Assembly (NCBI RefSeq): GCF_024198215.1
Contig: NZ_JAKCFA010000029.1
Location: 62,001-126,000 of the forward strand
Direction: 5' to 3'
Origin: Myxococcus qinghaiensis
GTDB lineage: Bacteria > Myxococcota > Myxococcia > Myxococcales > Myxococcaceae
Length of the DNA: 64,000 bases
Shown: positions 1 to 7,154 of the stretch, piece by piece
Position numbering within the stretch: the stretch's first letter is position 1
Layout: every line of letters begins with the position of its first letter
Translations under genes and position numbers: made by a program
The notes under the pieces: model-generated
Told to the model about the DNA's origin: nothing
Databases searched by the model: none
What the model saw: the letters and a program-made list of their open reading frames with translations, nothing else

Positions 1-286
1 GGCGCAGCGCACGGACGAGCTGCTCAACCTGCGCAGCATCGCCCCGGATGGGACGCCGTCGAAGCGCGTGGATGGCGGCGTGCCCTGGGCGAGCTGCTGG
101 AAGGGCCCGGAGCTGGTCATCTTCGGCCACGACGCCATGCGCGGCGTGCAGCGACATCCGCATGCGGTGGGCCTGGACTCGGGCTGCGTGTACGGCGGGA
201 GACTCACGGCCTATGTGATGCCGGAGGGCCGCCTCGTCTCCGTGCCGGCCCGCCGTGCGTACGTGGATGTGAATGCGTCGCCGTGA
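1..286 (+). CDS. Metallophosphatase (symmetrical Ap4A hydrolase / PPP-like), C-terminal part
   Basis: The frame is already open at the left edge, so only the last 94 codons are present. The visible part holds [10 protein letters not shown], with the late metal-binding histidine of calcineurin-like phosphoesterases, followed by [14 protein letters not shown] and a run ending in PARRAY. This is how ApaH-like and PP2A-like bacterial phosphatases end: the glycine-rich D-x-G-C-V-Y-G-G segment closes the metal site. The catalytic N-terminal motifs lie outside the window, so substrate (dinucleoside polyphosphate or phosphoprotein) cannot be decided. Confidence 0.75.
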   Translation, partial: AQRTDELLNLRSIAPDGTPSKRVDGGVPWASCWKGPELVIFGHDAMRGVQRHPHAVGLDSGCVYGGRLTAYVMPEGRLVSVPARRAYVDVNASP

Positions 287-322
287 GCCCGTGACGCGCT
301 CAGGTGACGCGCAATCGCTTGC

Positions 323-1063
323 TCAGATGATTCCGCCGTTGGCGCGCAGCACCTGACCGTTGACCCAGCCCGCGTCAGGACTGGCGAGGAAGGCGACGGT
401 AGCGGCGATATCGACGGGCTGGCCCAGCCGCTCCAGTGGCGAGAGCTTCGCCATGCGGTCGACGACTTCCTGCGGCTTGCCCTTGAGGAACAGGTCCGTG
501 GCGGTGGGGCCGGGGGCGACGGCGTTGACGGTGATGTTCCGGCCGCGCAGCTCCTTGGCCAGCACGCTCGTCATCGCCTCCACCGCGGCCTTGGTGCCCG
601 CGTACACGCCGTAGGTCGGCTGGAGCAGGCCCACCACGCTGGAGGAGAGGTTGATGATGCGCCCGCCGTCACGCAGTCGCCGCGAGGCCTCGCGCAGGGT
701 GTTGAAGGTACCCTGGAGGTTGACGGCGACTTGCCGCTCGAACGTGGCGTCGTCGGTGTCCGCCAGCGTGGCGAGGCTCATGATGCCGGCGTTGTTGACG
801 AGTACATCCACGCCGCCGAAGGCCGTCTCGGCCGCGTCGAACAGGCGCCGCACCTCCGCGCTCTTGCTGACATCGGCCTTGGCGGCCAGCGCCTTGCCGC
901 CCGCCTGCTCAATCTTCCGGACGAGCGCCTCCGCGGGCCCGGCCGACTCCGCGTAGTTCACGATGACGGTGAAGCCGTCCTGGGCGAGTCGCTCCGCGAT
1001 GGCGGCGCCGATACCGCGAGCAGCGCCGGTGACGAGCGCCACTTTCTGGGTCTTCGCGTTCAT
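323..1063 (-). CDS. SDR family NAD(P)-dependent oxidoreductase
   Basis: A classical short-chain dehydrogenase/reductase of 246 residues. The N terminus has the cofactor motif TGAARGIG, then NNAG near residue 90, a catalytic serine (LSSSVVG), and YxxxK in YAGTKAA. The C terminus has the usual VNGQVLRANGG. Such enzymes are cytoplasmic and reduce ketones or oxidise alcohols; the substrate cannot be read from sequence. The frame is open further upstream, but the ATG at 1063 is chosen because AGGAGG lies about 6 bases before it and the Rossmann fold starts within ten residues. Confidence 0.92.
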   Translation of the reverse strand: MNAKTQKVALVTGAARGIGAAIAERLAQDGFTVIVNYAESAGPAEALVRKIEQAGGKALAAKADVSKSAEVRRLFDAAETAFGGVDVLVNNAGIMSLATLADTDDATFERQVAVNLQGTFNTLREASRRLRDGGRIINLSSSVVGLLQPTYGVYAGTKAAVEAMTSVLAKELRGRNITVNAVAPGPTATDLFLKGKPQEVVDRMAKLSPLERLGQPVDIAATVAFLASPDAGWVNGQVLRANGGII

Positions 1064-1239
1064 GTCGTTCCTCCTGGCCGGCGTTTCGTCACCGGCATGG
1101 GGGAACAATGTGCTTTCGCAGGGCCGAAATAATGCCCCGGGGATGGGCATCACTGTTCCAGTACTTCGAACAATCAAGCCAGACAGCGGCCCTCCAGGGG
1201 GTGCCCCTCCCGTCCAAGCGAGGGGCACGAGGGGGACGG

Positions 1240-2346
1240 CTAGAAGTCCCGGGCCTGGGCGCGGCGCTGCAGCCTCATGAGGCGCGTCAGCCCGTTGCGA
1301 ATCTCCCACGCGTACTCGGGGCTCTCGTAGTGGAGCGTGAGCAGCCGCTCCCGGGGGAACTGGTAGCCCACGAGGCGGACGGTCGTCCCCGGCGCCTTCC
1401 AGTTGGCGACGACCACGAGGCCGCGACGGGAGATGTTCACCTCGGGCTCGGAGATGGGGCCAAACAGCGGGGCTTCCTCCTCCGACTCAGCGGCGCTCGC
1501 GTCGGGCGCCGAGGCCACCGCCGTGTCCCGCAAGGCGTCCTCGTCCAGCGAGGTCCCATCCGGGCGCGCCTCGACCAACGGAGGCTGACCTTCGGCCACC
1601 TGGGAACCGGACCGCGCGGGCGCGGGGAAGTCATTGGGCGCACCATCAGGCGGAGTCCCCGCGACCTGGGCACCGGTCGGCGCGGGGAAGTCGTTGGGCG
1701 CACCATCGGGTGGAGTCCCCGCGACCTGGGCACCAGACGGCGCGGGGAAGTCATTGGGCACATCGTCGCGCGGAGCGCCCTCGGCGACCTGGGCTCCCGA
1801 CTCCGTCGGCGCGGGAGCACTCATGGACTCCTCGTCCCGAGACTCCGAAGCGGCGGGGAAGTTCGTGGATGCGAGCGGAGCGCTCTGGGTGAGCAGCCAG
1901 GCGAGGTCGAGCGACTCGCGGTACTTGTGCACGCGCCGTGACGAGCCCCGCTTCGAAGCGCGGCCGTACTTGGCGGTCAGCAGTTCCACCACCTCCTGAT
2001 GGTCGACGCGGACGTTGGTGGGCGTCGCGAAGCGCACGAAGACGGAGCCCAGGCGCCCGTCCGCGAAGAGGAAGAACACCCGGGCCGGGTGCTCCGCGAG
2101 CTTCGTGGTGAGGACCAGGTCCCCGTGAGAGGTCTCCTCCGTCCCCGGATACATCGCCCGGACCTGGTCGCGCGTCATGCCCCAGGACGTGGACTGGAAG
2201 CCGTCACCCGAGCCGTACTTCTCCGCATGCACGGCGCGGATGGCGGCCCGGCGCTCATGCACCTTCGGACCGTGGTGTCGCGAGCCGCAGCCGACGAGCA
2301 CGAACAACACCAACGACAAACACCCATTGCGAAGCATCGAGGCCAT
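1240..2346 (-). CDS. Lipoprotein with a 20-residue tandem repeat linker, function unknown
   Basis: 368 residues. The N terminus is a lipoprotein signal (LVLFVLVGC lipobox), followed by a globular part containing WGMTRDQVRAMYPG and then about 100 Pro/Ala/Asp-rich residues with three near-identical copies of GAQVAGTPPDGAPNDFPAP. A second small domain follows (NISRRGLVVVANWKAPGTTVRL). The repeat region looks like a flexible spacer between two envelope domains. ATG 2346 is preferred over the next ATG at 2337 because a purine-rich GGAAACGGAAAG precedes it. No family recognised. Confidence 0.75.
   Translation of the reverse strand: MASMLRNGCLSLVLFVLVGCGSRHHGPKVHERRAAIRAVHAEKYGSGDGFQSTSWGMTRDQVRAMYPGTEETSHGDLVLTTKLAEHPARVFFLFADGRLGSVFVRFATPTNVRVDHQEVVELLTAKYGRASKRGSSRRVHKYRESLDLAWLLTQSAPLASTNFPAASESRDEESMSAPAPTESGAQVAEGAPRDDVPNDFPAPSGAQVAGTPPDGAPNDFPAPTGAQVAGTPPDGAPNDFPAPARSGSQVAEGQPPLVEARPDGTSLDEDALRDTAVASAPDASAAESEEEAPLFGPISEPEVNISRRGLVVVANWKAPGTTVRLVGYQFPRERLLTLHYESPEYAWEIRNGLTRLMRLQRRAQARDF
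1621..1800. repeat. 60-bp tandem repeat, about 3 copies, in frame
   Basis: Three adjacent 60-base units: the first two (1621-1680, 1681-1740) differ at only a few positions, and the third is more diverged and gains three bases. The period is a multiple of three, so copy-number change keeps the lipoprotein frame. It encodes the Pro/Ala/Asp-rich linker. Confidence 0.9.
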
Positions 2347-2567
2347 CTTTCCGTTTCCTGCGAAAGGATGGCGTCCGGGACCTCGGCCCGCGGCAATCCC
2401 CCCGAGGAATCCATGTTCGACCACCGGCACCCTGCTTCGCAGCGTATGGCAGATGGCCTGGAAAGGGCTACGCGTCCGGACGCGCCTCGTACCCGCGCCC
2501 GGCCCATTCGTTCAACACCGGAGGCAGGGCGCTCACCCGCCTCCGGTGAAGGACTTCCGCCTACCGG

Positions 2568-4169
2568 CTACAGCTCCTCGAAGATGAGCAGGCCGCGCGA
2601 GGTGTCGATGACATAGACATGGCCATCGTCCGGGACACGCATGCCGATGGCGCCGTCATGGAACAAGGTGCCGCGAGCCCGGTCCGTGCCTCGCCAGGTG
2701 TTGAAGTGGGCGACCTCGCGCATCCGTGAGGGACGGGACACGTCCAGCACGCGCACTCCGTGCTGATAGTGGGCGAGGTAGAGCAGGTTTCCCTTCAGCT
2801 CCATGTTGTGGATGGAGACGCCCGGGGACAGGCGGTACTCGCCGATGAGCACGGGGTTCTCCAGGTCCGTCATGTCGAGCGCGCGGACATGCGCCCCCCA
2901 GTCCTCGCCGCCCTCGAAGACGATGAGGCGGTTGTTCACGTAGTGCCAGCGGTTGGTGTGGCTGGTGGCGCGCGGATAGACATACTCGCCCTTCTTCACC
3001 ACGTTCGTCGGGTCGCTCACGTCGAGCACCAGCAGCCCCGCGGCCCAGTGATTGACGAAGAGGCGCGGCCCCCACGACGTGGCGTCATGCGGGAAGGAGG
3101 CGACCAGCGGATTCACGCTCGGGTCCGCGTAGCGGCCGAGCAGCACCGGCTCCCGCTCGTTCTTCACGTCGAAGATGAGCGTCTCCGGCGTGGGCGAGGC
3201 GGACATGACATAGAGCCGGTTGTTGTCGCCGTGGATGGTGTGCGCGTTGATGGCGCGGCCATCGGGCAGCGAGCGCAAGAGCTTCGGGTTGGCCGGCTCG
3301 GAGATGTCGAAGACGAGCAGTCCCCGGGCCGCGCTCGCGACATAGAGCGCATCGCCCTTGGCCCACACGCCATTCCAATAGCTGTCGCCCGGATAGGTGA
3401 TGGTGCTCACGAGCCGGGGCGCGGTGCGGTCACTCAAGTCGAAGACGTACAGGCCGCCGGGCCCCGCGAGCGCATGCTCCAACGAGACGACATACGCATG
3501 CTCCTTGGCGACGAAGACATCCGCGACGATGCCCTGGGGCACCACGCCCTCTCCCACGAGGGTGAGCCCCGAGGCCTCCTCCTCTCCCGCGCGCCGCTGG
3601 ACCTTCTCCGCCTCGAAGGTGGCCTCGTAGAAGGGCTTCCCCGCCAGACACGTCACGTAGCACCCCGTCACCCGGCTGGGGCTCGGGGCCTTGCACCCCA
3701 TGAAGGATGAGCGGAACGTGCGTCCATCCGGGAGCGTGCCGTAGTTGGTGATGAAGAACGTGCTCCCCTCCACGCGGGCCTCGCTCAGGGGGACGCCGCC
3801 GGAGAGCACCTGCCCCCCCGACACGAAGTTCAGCGCGCCGGTGAGATGGCTGTTGGGGAGCTCGCGGATGTTCTTTTCAAGAACATGCACGGTGAAGTGG
3901 CCATTGGCATCCAGGCCCGTCAGCGAGCCGAGCTCACACGCCGACACGTCAAAGGACTCCGGGGTACCGCACTCGGCGGCGGCGCCGTCACGGGGCAGTA
4001 GAGAACAGGCGGCCAGGGGCTCCGGGGCCCAGTCTCCATGGTCCTCGAGTACCTGCGAGGGCCCCTGGTTGACGGGCACTTCCACCACATCGGCGACTTC
4101 TCGGGAACAACCACTGCCGATACCCAGGCACAACGAGGCAACGAGCGCACCTCTCACGACATTCGTCAT
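2568..4169 (-). CDS. LVIVD-repeat lipoprotein (beta-propeller)
   Basis: 533 residues beginning with a lipoprotein signal (LGIGSGC lipobox at about residue 21). From about residue 200 on there are repeated units of the kind YVFDLSDRTAPRLVST, LLVFDISEPANPKLL, LLVLDVSDPTNVVKKG and VRVLDVSRPSRMREV, the hallmark of LVIVD repeats that form a beta-propeller. The segment before the repeats (roughly 50-190) is cysteine-containing and not recognised. Such proteins are exported and are usually taken to bind partners or ligands rather than act as enzymes. Start at ATG 4169 gives a complete signal peptide. Confidence 0.85.
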   Translation of the reverse strand: MTNVVRGALVASLCLGIGSGCSREVADVVEVPVNQGPSQVLEDHGDWAPEPLAACSLLPRDGAAAECGTPESFDVSACELGSLTGLDANGHFTVHVLEKNIRELPNSHLTGALNFVSGGQVLSGGVPLSEARVEGSTFFITNYGTLPDGRTFRSSFMGCKAPSPSRVTGCYVTCLAGKPFYEATFEAEKVQRRAGEEEASGLTLVGEGVVPQGIVADVFVAKEHAYVVSLEHALAGPGGLYVFDLSDRTAPRLVSTITYPGDSYWNGVWAKGDALYVASAARGLLVFDISEPANPKLLRSLPDGRAINAHTIHGDNNRLYVMSASPTPETLIFDVKNEREPVLLGRYADPSVNPLVASFPHDATSWGPRLFVNHWAAGLLVLDVSDPTNVVKKGEYVYPRATSHTNRWHYVNNRLIVFEGGEDWGAHVRALDMTDLENPVLIGEYRLSPGVSIHNMELKGNLLYLAHYQHGVRVLDVSRPSRMREVAHFNTWRGTDRARGTLFHDGAIGMRVPDDGHVYVIDTSRGLLIFEEL

Positions 4170-4220
4170 GATGCTCCATCCAACGGTGTTGGCCCCGGCC
4201 CCCCACCAACGTGGTGGAAG

Positions 4221-4679
4221 TCAGGCCATATCGTTGGAGGGTGCGGATATTTCCGGACATCGCCGCGTCAGCAGTGCCACGTCGAGCCCCACGCCCAGGA
4301 GCACGCCGACGGAGTAGCAGACGAGGTCACTCCAGAGGAACCCCGCGCCCAGCACCAGTCGGCCCGGCAGCGTGCGGCGCGCGGCATCCAGCCAGGGCGC
4401 GTGAAAGTCCTGGCTGAACTCGATGCCGAAGGAGAACGCGAGCGCGACGGCGGCCACCACGAGCGCGGAGCGGCGCGGGGCGAGGAAGCGCAGCAGCAGG
4501 AACACGAGCAGCGCCCACAGCGTGTCCCCTGCATACGTGGCGAAGAAGGCGGGCCACGGCAGCGACCTCCGGCGCGACGCGAGCCCCAGCGGTATCACCA
4601 ACACCGCCAGCCCCAGCGAGAGCAGACGGGTGCGAGGTACGGAGGAGGAACCAGGGGAGGAGCGCGGAGTGGACGTCAC
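4221..4679 (-). CDS. DUF2809 family membrane protein
   Basis: 152 residues with about four hydrophobic segments. Characteristic of the family are FFATYAGDTLWALLVFLLLR near residue 45, FGIEFSQDFHAPWLDAAR near 85 and a late GFLWSDLVCYSVG. It resembles VanZ-like small integral membrane proteins; no biochemical role is established. It ends about 50 bases from the LVIVD lipoprotein start on the same strand, but a shared transcript is only a guess. Confidence 0.82.
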   Translation of the reverse strand: MTSTPRSSPGSSSVPRTRLLSLGLAVLVIPLGLASRRRSLPWPAFFATYAGDTLWALLVFLLLRFLAPRRSALVVAAVALAFSFGIEFSQDFHAPWLDAARRTLPGRLVLGAGFLWSDLVCYSVGVLLGVGLDVALLTRRCPEISAPSNDMA

Positions 4680-4713
4680 GCGCCCCAGCCTACCCGAGCC
4701 GCGACACGGGGCC

Positions 4714-5127
4714 TCAGGGCTGGGCGGCGTAGAGCTGCCCGCGCATCTCGCCGTAGTAGGTATGCGCCTTGGTGTGGAGGTTGAAGTAGAGCACGCCCTT
4801 GCGCGCGAGCGACTCCAGGCTGGCCAGCGTCTTCGTCTGCGCCAGGAAGCCCAGCTCCGCGGGACAGCTCTCCGGCAGTCCTGGCTTCATACCCTTCATG
4901 TCCTTGATGAAGACGACATTCGCGTGGGTCAGCTCCACCGACAGCTTTCCCTCCGCGAGCGTCTTCGACAGGTTGCCCAGCTCCCCGAAGTCCACCACCA
5001 CCGGGCCCAGCACTCCGGGCGGGCCGCAGTGGATGTGGAACATGAGGATGTCGGCGCGGTTGACGCCCTTATGAACATCGACCAGTTCTGCGTGAAGCTG
5101 GAGCAAGCCCACCACGAGGCCATTCAC
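4714..5127 (-). pseudogene. CHRD-domain protein, truncated at its 5' end
   Basis: The C-terminal two-thirds is a good CHRD (chordin-like) domain: ADILMFHIHCGPPGVLGPVV, then strands ending in YFNLHTKAHTYYGEMRGQL. CHRD proteins normally have an export signal and about 40-50 more residues of the domain before the HIH segment; here that part is missing. Instead, upstream of about 5065 the frame runs antisense through an unrelated plus-strand gene. The only in-frame start (5127) lies in that foreign sequence and gives no signal peptide. I therefore read it as a broken gene cut by a deletion. Confidence 0.72.
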
Positions 5128-5316
5128 GGAGGGGGAAACTGGAAGCTGGGGCGCACATGGCCCGATGAGTGGAACCGGATGATCATGAAGGCTTTACGCG
5201 AAGCCGAGGCGAAGGCTGGCCGGATGTTGACGCGGAATGAGGTCCTGGACATCGTTGCCGAGCGAATGACGGACTACAGAATCCCGATCAACTTCACTCC
5301 CGGGAGAATGCGATGA
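5071..5316 (+). pseudogene. C-terminal fragment of a Sit/DUF2380-type polymorphic toxin
   Basis: 81 codons from ATG 5071, without a ribosome binding site. The peptide has the pattern HHEAIHGGGNW, W-P-x-E-W-N and a helical tail ending RIPINFTPGRMR. This recalls the end of HNH/SHH-like nuclease domains in myxobacterial lipoprotein toxins (DUF2380, swarm-inhibition Sit type), which are normally several hundred residues long with a lipoprotein signal. The signal and the first half of the nuclease are absent, so it is probably inactive. Its stop overlaps the next gene by four bases. Family assignment is from memory of motif layout and is moderate. Confidence 0.55.
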
Positions 5317-5780
5317 GCGGCGGGGATGCCTGGAAGGGCAACATCAAGGCACGCCTGTACGAACGGGTGCGCGAGCGAGGCTGCGACTCACTCACCGCGT
5401 TTGCCGAGGCACGTCCTGCCGCTCCGCTGTATGCCCTGGCTGACCAGCTTGGAAACGACGTTGCTGCCGTACAGGTGCTGAGCGGTTTGCTCGCAGAGGC
5501 GGAACAGAGAAAGCAGGTCACACGCTTCGTCCGCGATGTGCTCGTGCGCCTCCTGTCTCAGAGCCTCCCCAACGGTTGGCCGGCCGTCCTGGATGATGCG
5601 AACCGATTCAAGGTGGCCAAGGCGCTCGGTTCTTGGTCCGCATACACTCCAGAAACCCACGAAGAGCGCGTCAGTCAGGTCGGCGATGCGCTCCTCGCGA
5701 ATCCACCGCCGCCCGGGTGGCGTCCACTCGGGCCCGACGACGAGCTGCTCCGTACGCTCCTCCCTGACGAAGAAGCCTGA
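5313..5780 (+). CDS. Probable immunity protein of the toxin remnant
   Basis: 155 residues, soluble, largely helical, no signal peptide. It overlaps the toxin fragment by four bases (ATGA) and has a good GGGAG ribosome binding site within it. No conserved catalytic motif is seen; the C terminus is Pro-rich, then acidic (PLGPDDELLRTLLPDEEA). Position directly behind a polymorphic-toxin C terminus, with coupling, is the standard arrangement of an immunity gene. It appears intact, so it may persist as an orphan immunity gene after decay of the toxin. The role is inferred from context only. Confidence 0.5.
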   Translation: MSGGDAWKGNIKARLYERVRERGCDSLTAFAEARPAAPLYALADQLGNDVAAVQVLSGLLAEAEQRKQVTRFVRDVLVRLLSQSLPNGWPAVLDDANRFKVAKALGSWSAYTPETHEERVSQVGDALLANPPPPGWRPLGPDDELLRTLLPDEEA

Positions 5781-5806
5781 CCGACAGGACAGAGAGGACA
5801 CCGAGA

Positions 5807-6289
5807 ATGCCACGTCGACGTCCTTCCCGAATGGCCACGCCACGTGTCCTCGCAGCAATCCTCGTCCTCGGGTGGAGCGGCCTCGGCTGCAAGGACTCAA
5901 GCTCCGCGCCCACGAGCCAGCCCGCCAGGACAGGCACGGACCTCGCGTCCCTGGAGCGGATGGTCAACCTTCCCCGTCGCCCCGTATCCGTCCAGTGGCG
6001 CAAGGCCATTCGCGGAGCGCCGGGCATCGGTCCCACCGACTGGGAAGTGCTGGCGGTCCTCGAATACTCGGAGGCGGAGACCCAGGCGCTCCTGGCCACG
6101 CTGAAACCCACGGACCTCCCTCCGCCCACGCTGGACGACGGAGGCTGGCTGCCGGCCGCCACGCGCAAGTCCCTCGCTGGCGCCCGTGCCTACGACGCCT
6201 CCGCCTTCTACCGGCCTCCGCTCCAACACGGGACGGTGCTCCATGTGCCGGGCACAAACACCTTCGTGCTCTCCCTCTTCACGATGTAG
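5807..6289 (+). CDS. Small lipoprotein, unknown function
   Basis: 160 residues: basic N terminus, hydrophobic stretch and lipobox (GWSGLGC, cysteine at about residue 28), then a Ser/Pro/Thr linker. The rest is a compact domain (DWEVLAVLEYSEAETQALL, LDDGGWLPAATRKSLAG). It ends in a strand-rich HVPGTNTFVLSLFTM. The ATG at 5807 has only a weak purine stretch upstream; an ATG at 5831 would also keep the signal. Not recognised. Confidence 0.65.
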   Translation: MPRRRPSRMATPRVLAAILVLGWSGLGCKDSSSAPTSQPARTGTDLASLERMVNLPRRPVSVQWRKAIRGAPGIGPTDWEVLAVLEYSEAETQALLATLKPTDLPPPTLDDGGWLPAATRKSLAGARAYDASAFYRPPLQHGTVLHVPGTNTFVLSLFTM

Positions 6290-6497
6290 CCCCAGGCTCA
6301 CTCTGTACGCCACGTCCGTGGCCGGCGGCGCTCGTCGGCGAAACAGCATCGCCAATCATTGCCTCGGGTGACGCCTCGTCAGGCGGGGCTGGAAAGCCAA
6401 ACATGAGAGCCGGGTGTTGCTCCCTCATCTCTGAAGGGCAAAGCACCCGCCCGGACCTGCGTCAGGCCATGGCTCCGGGCGGGCGCTGCTGGATGAG

Positions 6498-6821
6498 CTA
6501 CGGCGACCAGCGAACGCGCCGAACGCCACCGTGGTTGCCGCACCTGCCCTGCGCCCAGTCGAGGCAGTTGCCGCAGACCTGGTAGGAGCTGTCCAGGTCT
6601 CCGTCACAACAACGCACCTCGCACGTGCGCCATCCTGGCACACATGCTTCCGCGAACTCGAAGCACGCGAGGTCCGCTCCTGGCTTCTCGCTCGGGTCAG
6701 ACGCTTCCTCGCTGATGAGTGCGTCGGGCATCCCCTGCTCCTCGGGGAGAGGGCCCCCACACGCGGCCATCATCATGAGCCCGACCGACAACACATAACG
6801 ACGCAGTCCAACGACTGTCAT
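6498..6821 (-). CDS. Small cysteine-rich lipoprotein
   Basis: 107 residues. A signal with lipobox MMMAACG (Cys about 21) precedes an acidic linker and a mature part with eight more cysteines, including CEVRCC and CGNCLDW, suggesting a disulfide-bonded periplasmic or surface domain. GGAGG lies about 6 bases upstream of ATG 6821. No family recognised; conserved short Cys-rich lipoproteins are common in myxobacteria. Confidence 0.65.
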   Translation of the reverse strand: MTVVGLRRYVLSVGLMMMAACGGPLPEEQGMPDALISEEASDPSEKPGADLACFEFAEACVPGWRTCEVRCCDGDLDSSYQVCGNCLDWAQGRCGNHGGVRRVRWSP

Positions 6822-7154
6822 TGTGGCCTCCGCTTCGTTCTACATCTACATGGAACCTCAAATCCAGACGCATGAGAGAATACGCTTTGGAGTCTGTGAA
6901 TAAAGCGCCCCCGCACCATGCCTTGTGCCCGAGTTGGACAGTTGTCGTTTGCGGTTGAATCCAAACGGAATCATCTGATGCCATTGCATTGACGCTCGAC
7001 GCGCCCCTGGACGCCGCCAGCAACGGCACCTGCTCCGGCGGCTTCGGCGTGGGGGTGAAAAACAGGAAAGCGCGCAGGCTCGCTCGGCAGGCACTGGAGG
7101 ACTGAGGCTGCCTGTCCTCGCCGCCGGAGCGTGGGTGCTACCCTGGAAGTCTCC
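6822..7154. other. Divergent intergenic region without a supported gene
   Basis: About 330 bases between a leftward lipoprotein and the rightward kinase. The stretch 6840-6990 is visibly less GC-rich than its surroundings and presumably holds the promoter for the lipoprotein. A plus-strand frame ending at 7104 reads like degraded coding sequence but has no start or ribosome binding site. No convincing -10/-35 pair was found. Confidence 0.4.

Noticed and set aside
4423-5070. Upstream in-frame extension of the toxin fragment
   Set aside because: It is antisense to DUF2809 and CHRD coding sequence and reads as low-complexity Arg/Ala sequence.
6985-7104. Frame reading like IALTLDAPLDAASNG before the sensor kinase
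   Set aside because: No start codon, no ribosome binding site and too short to assign; could be chance in GC-rich DNA.
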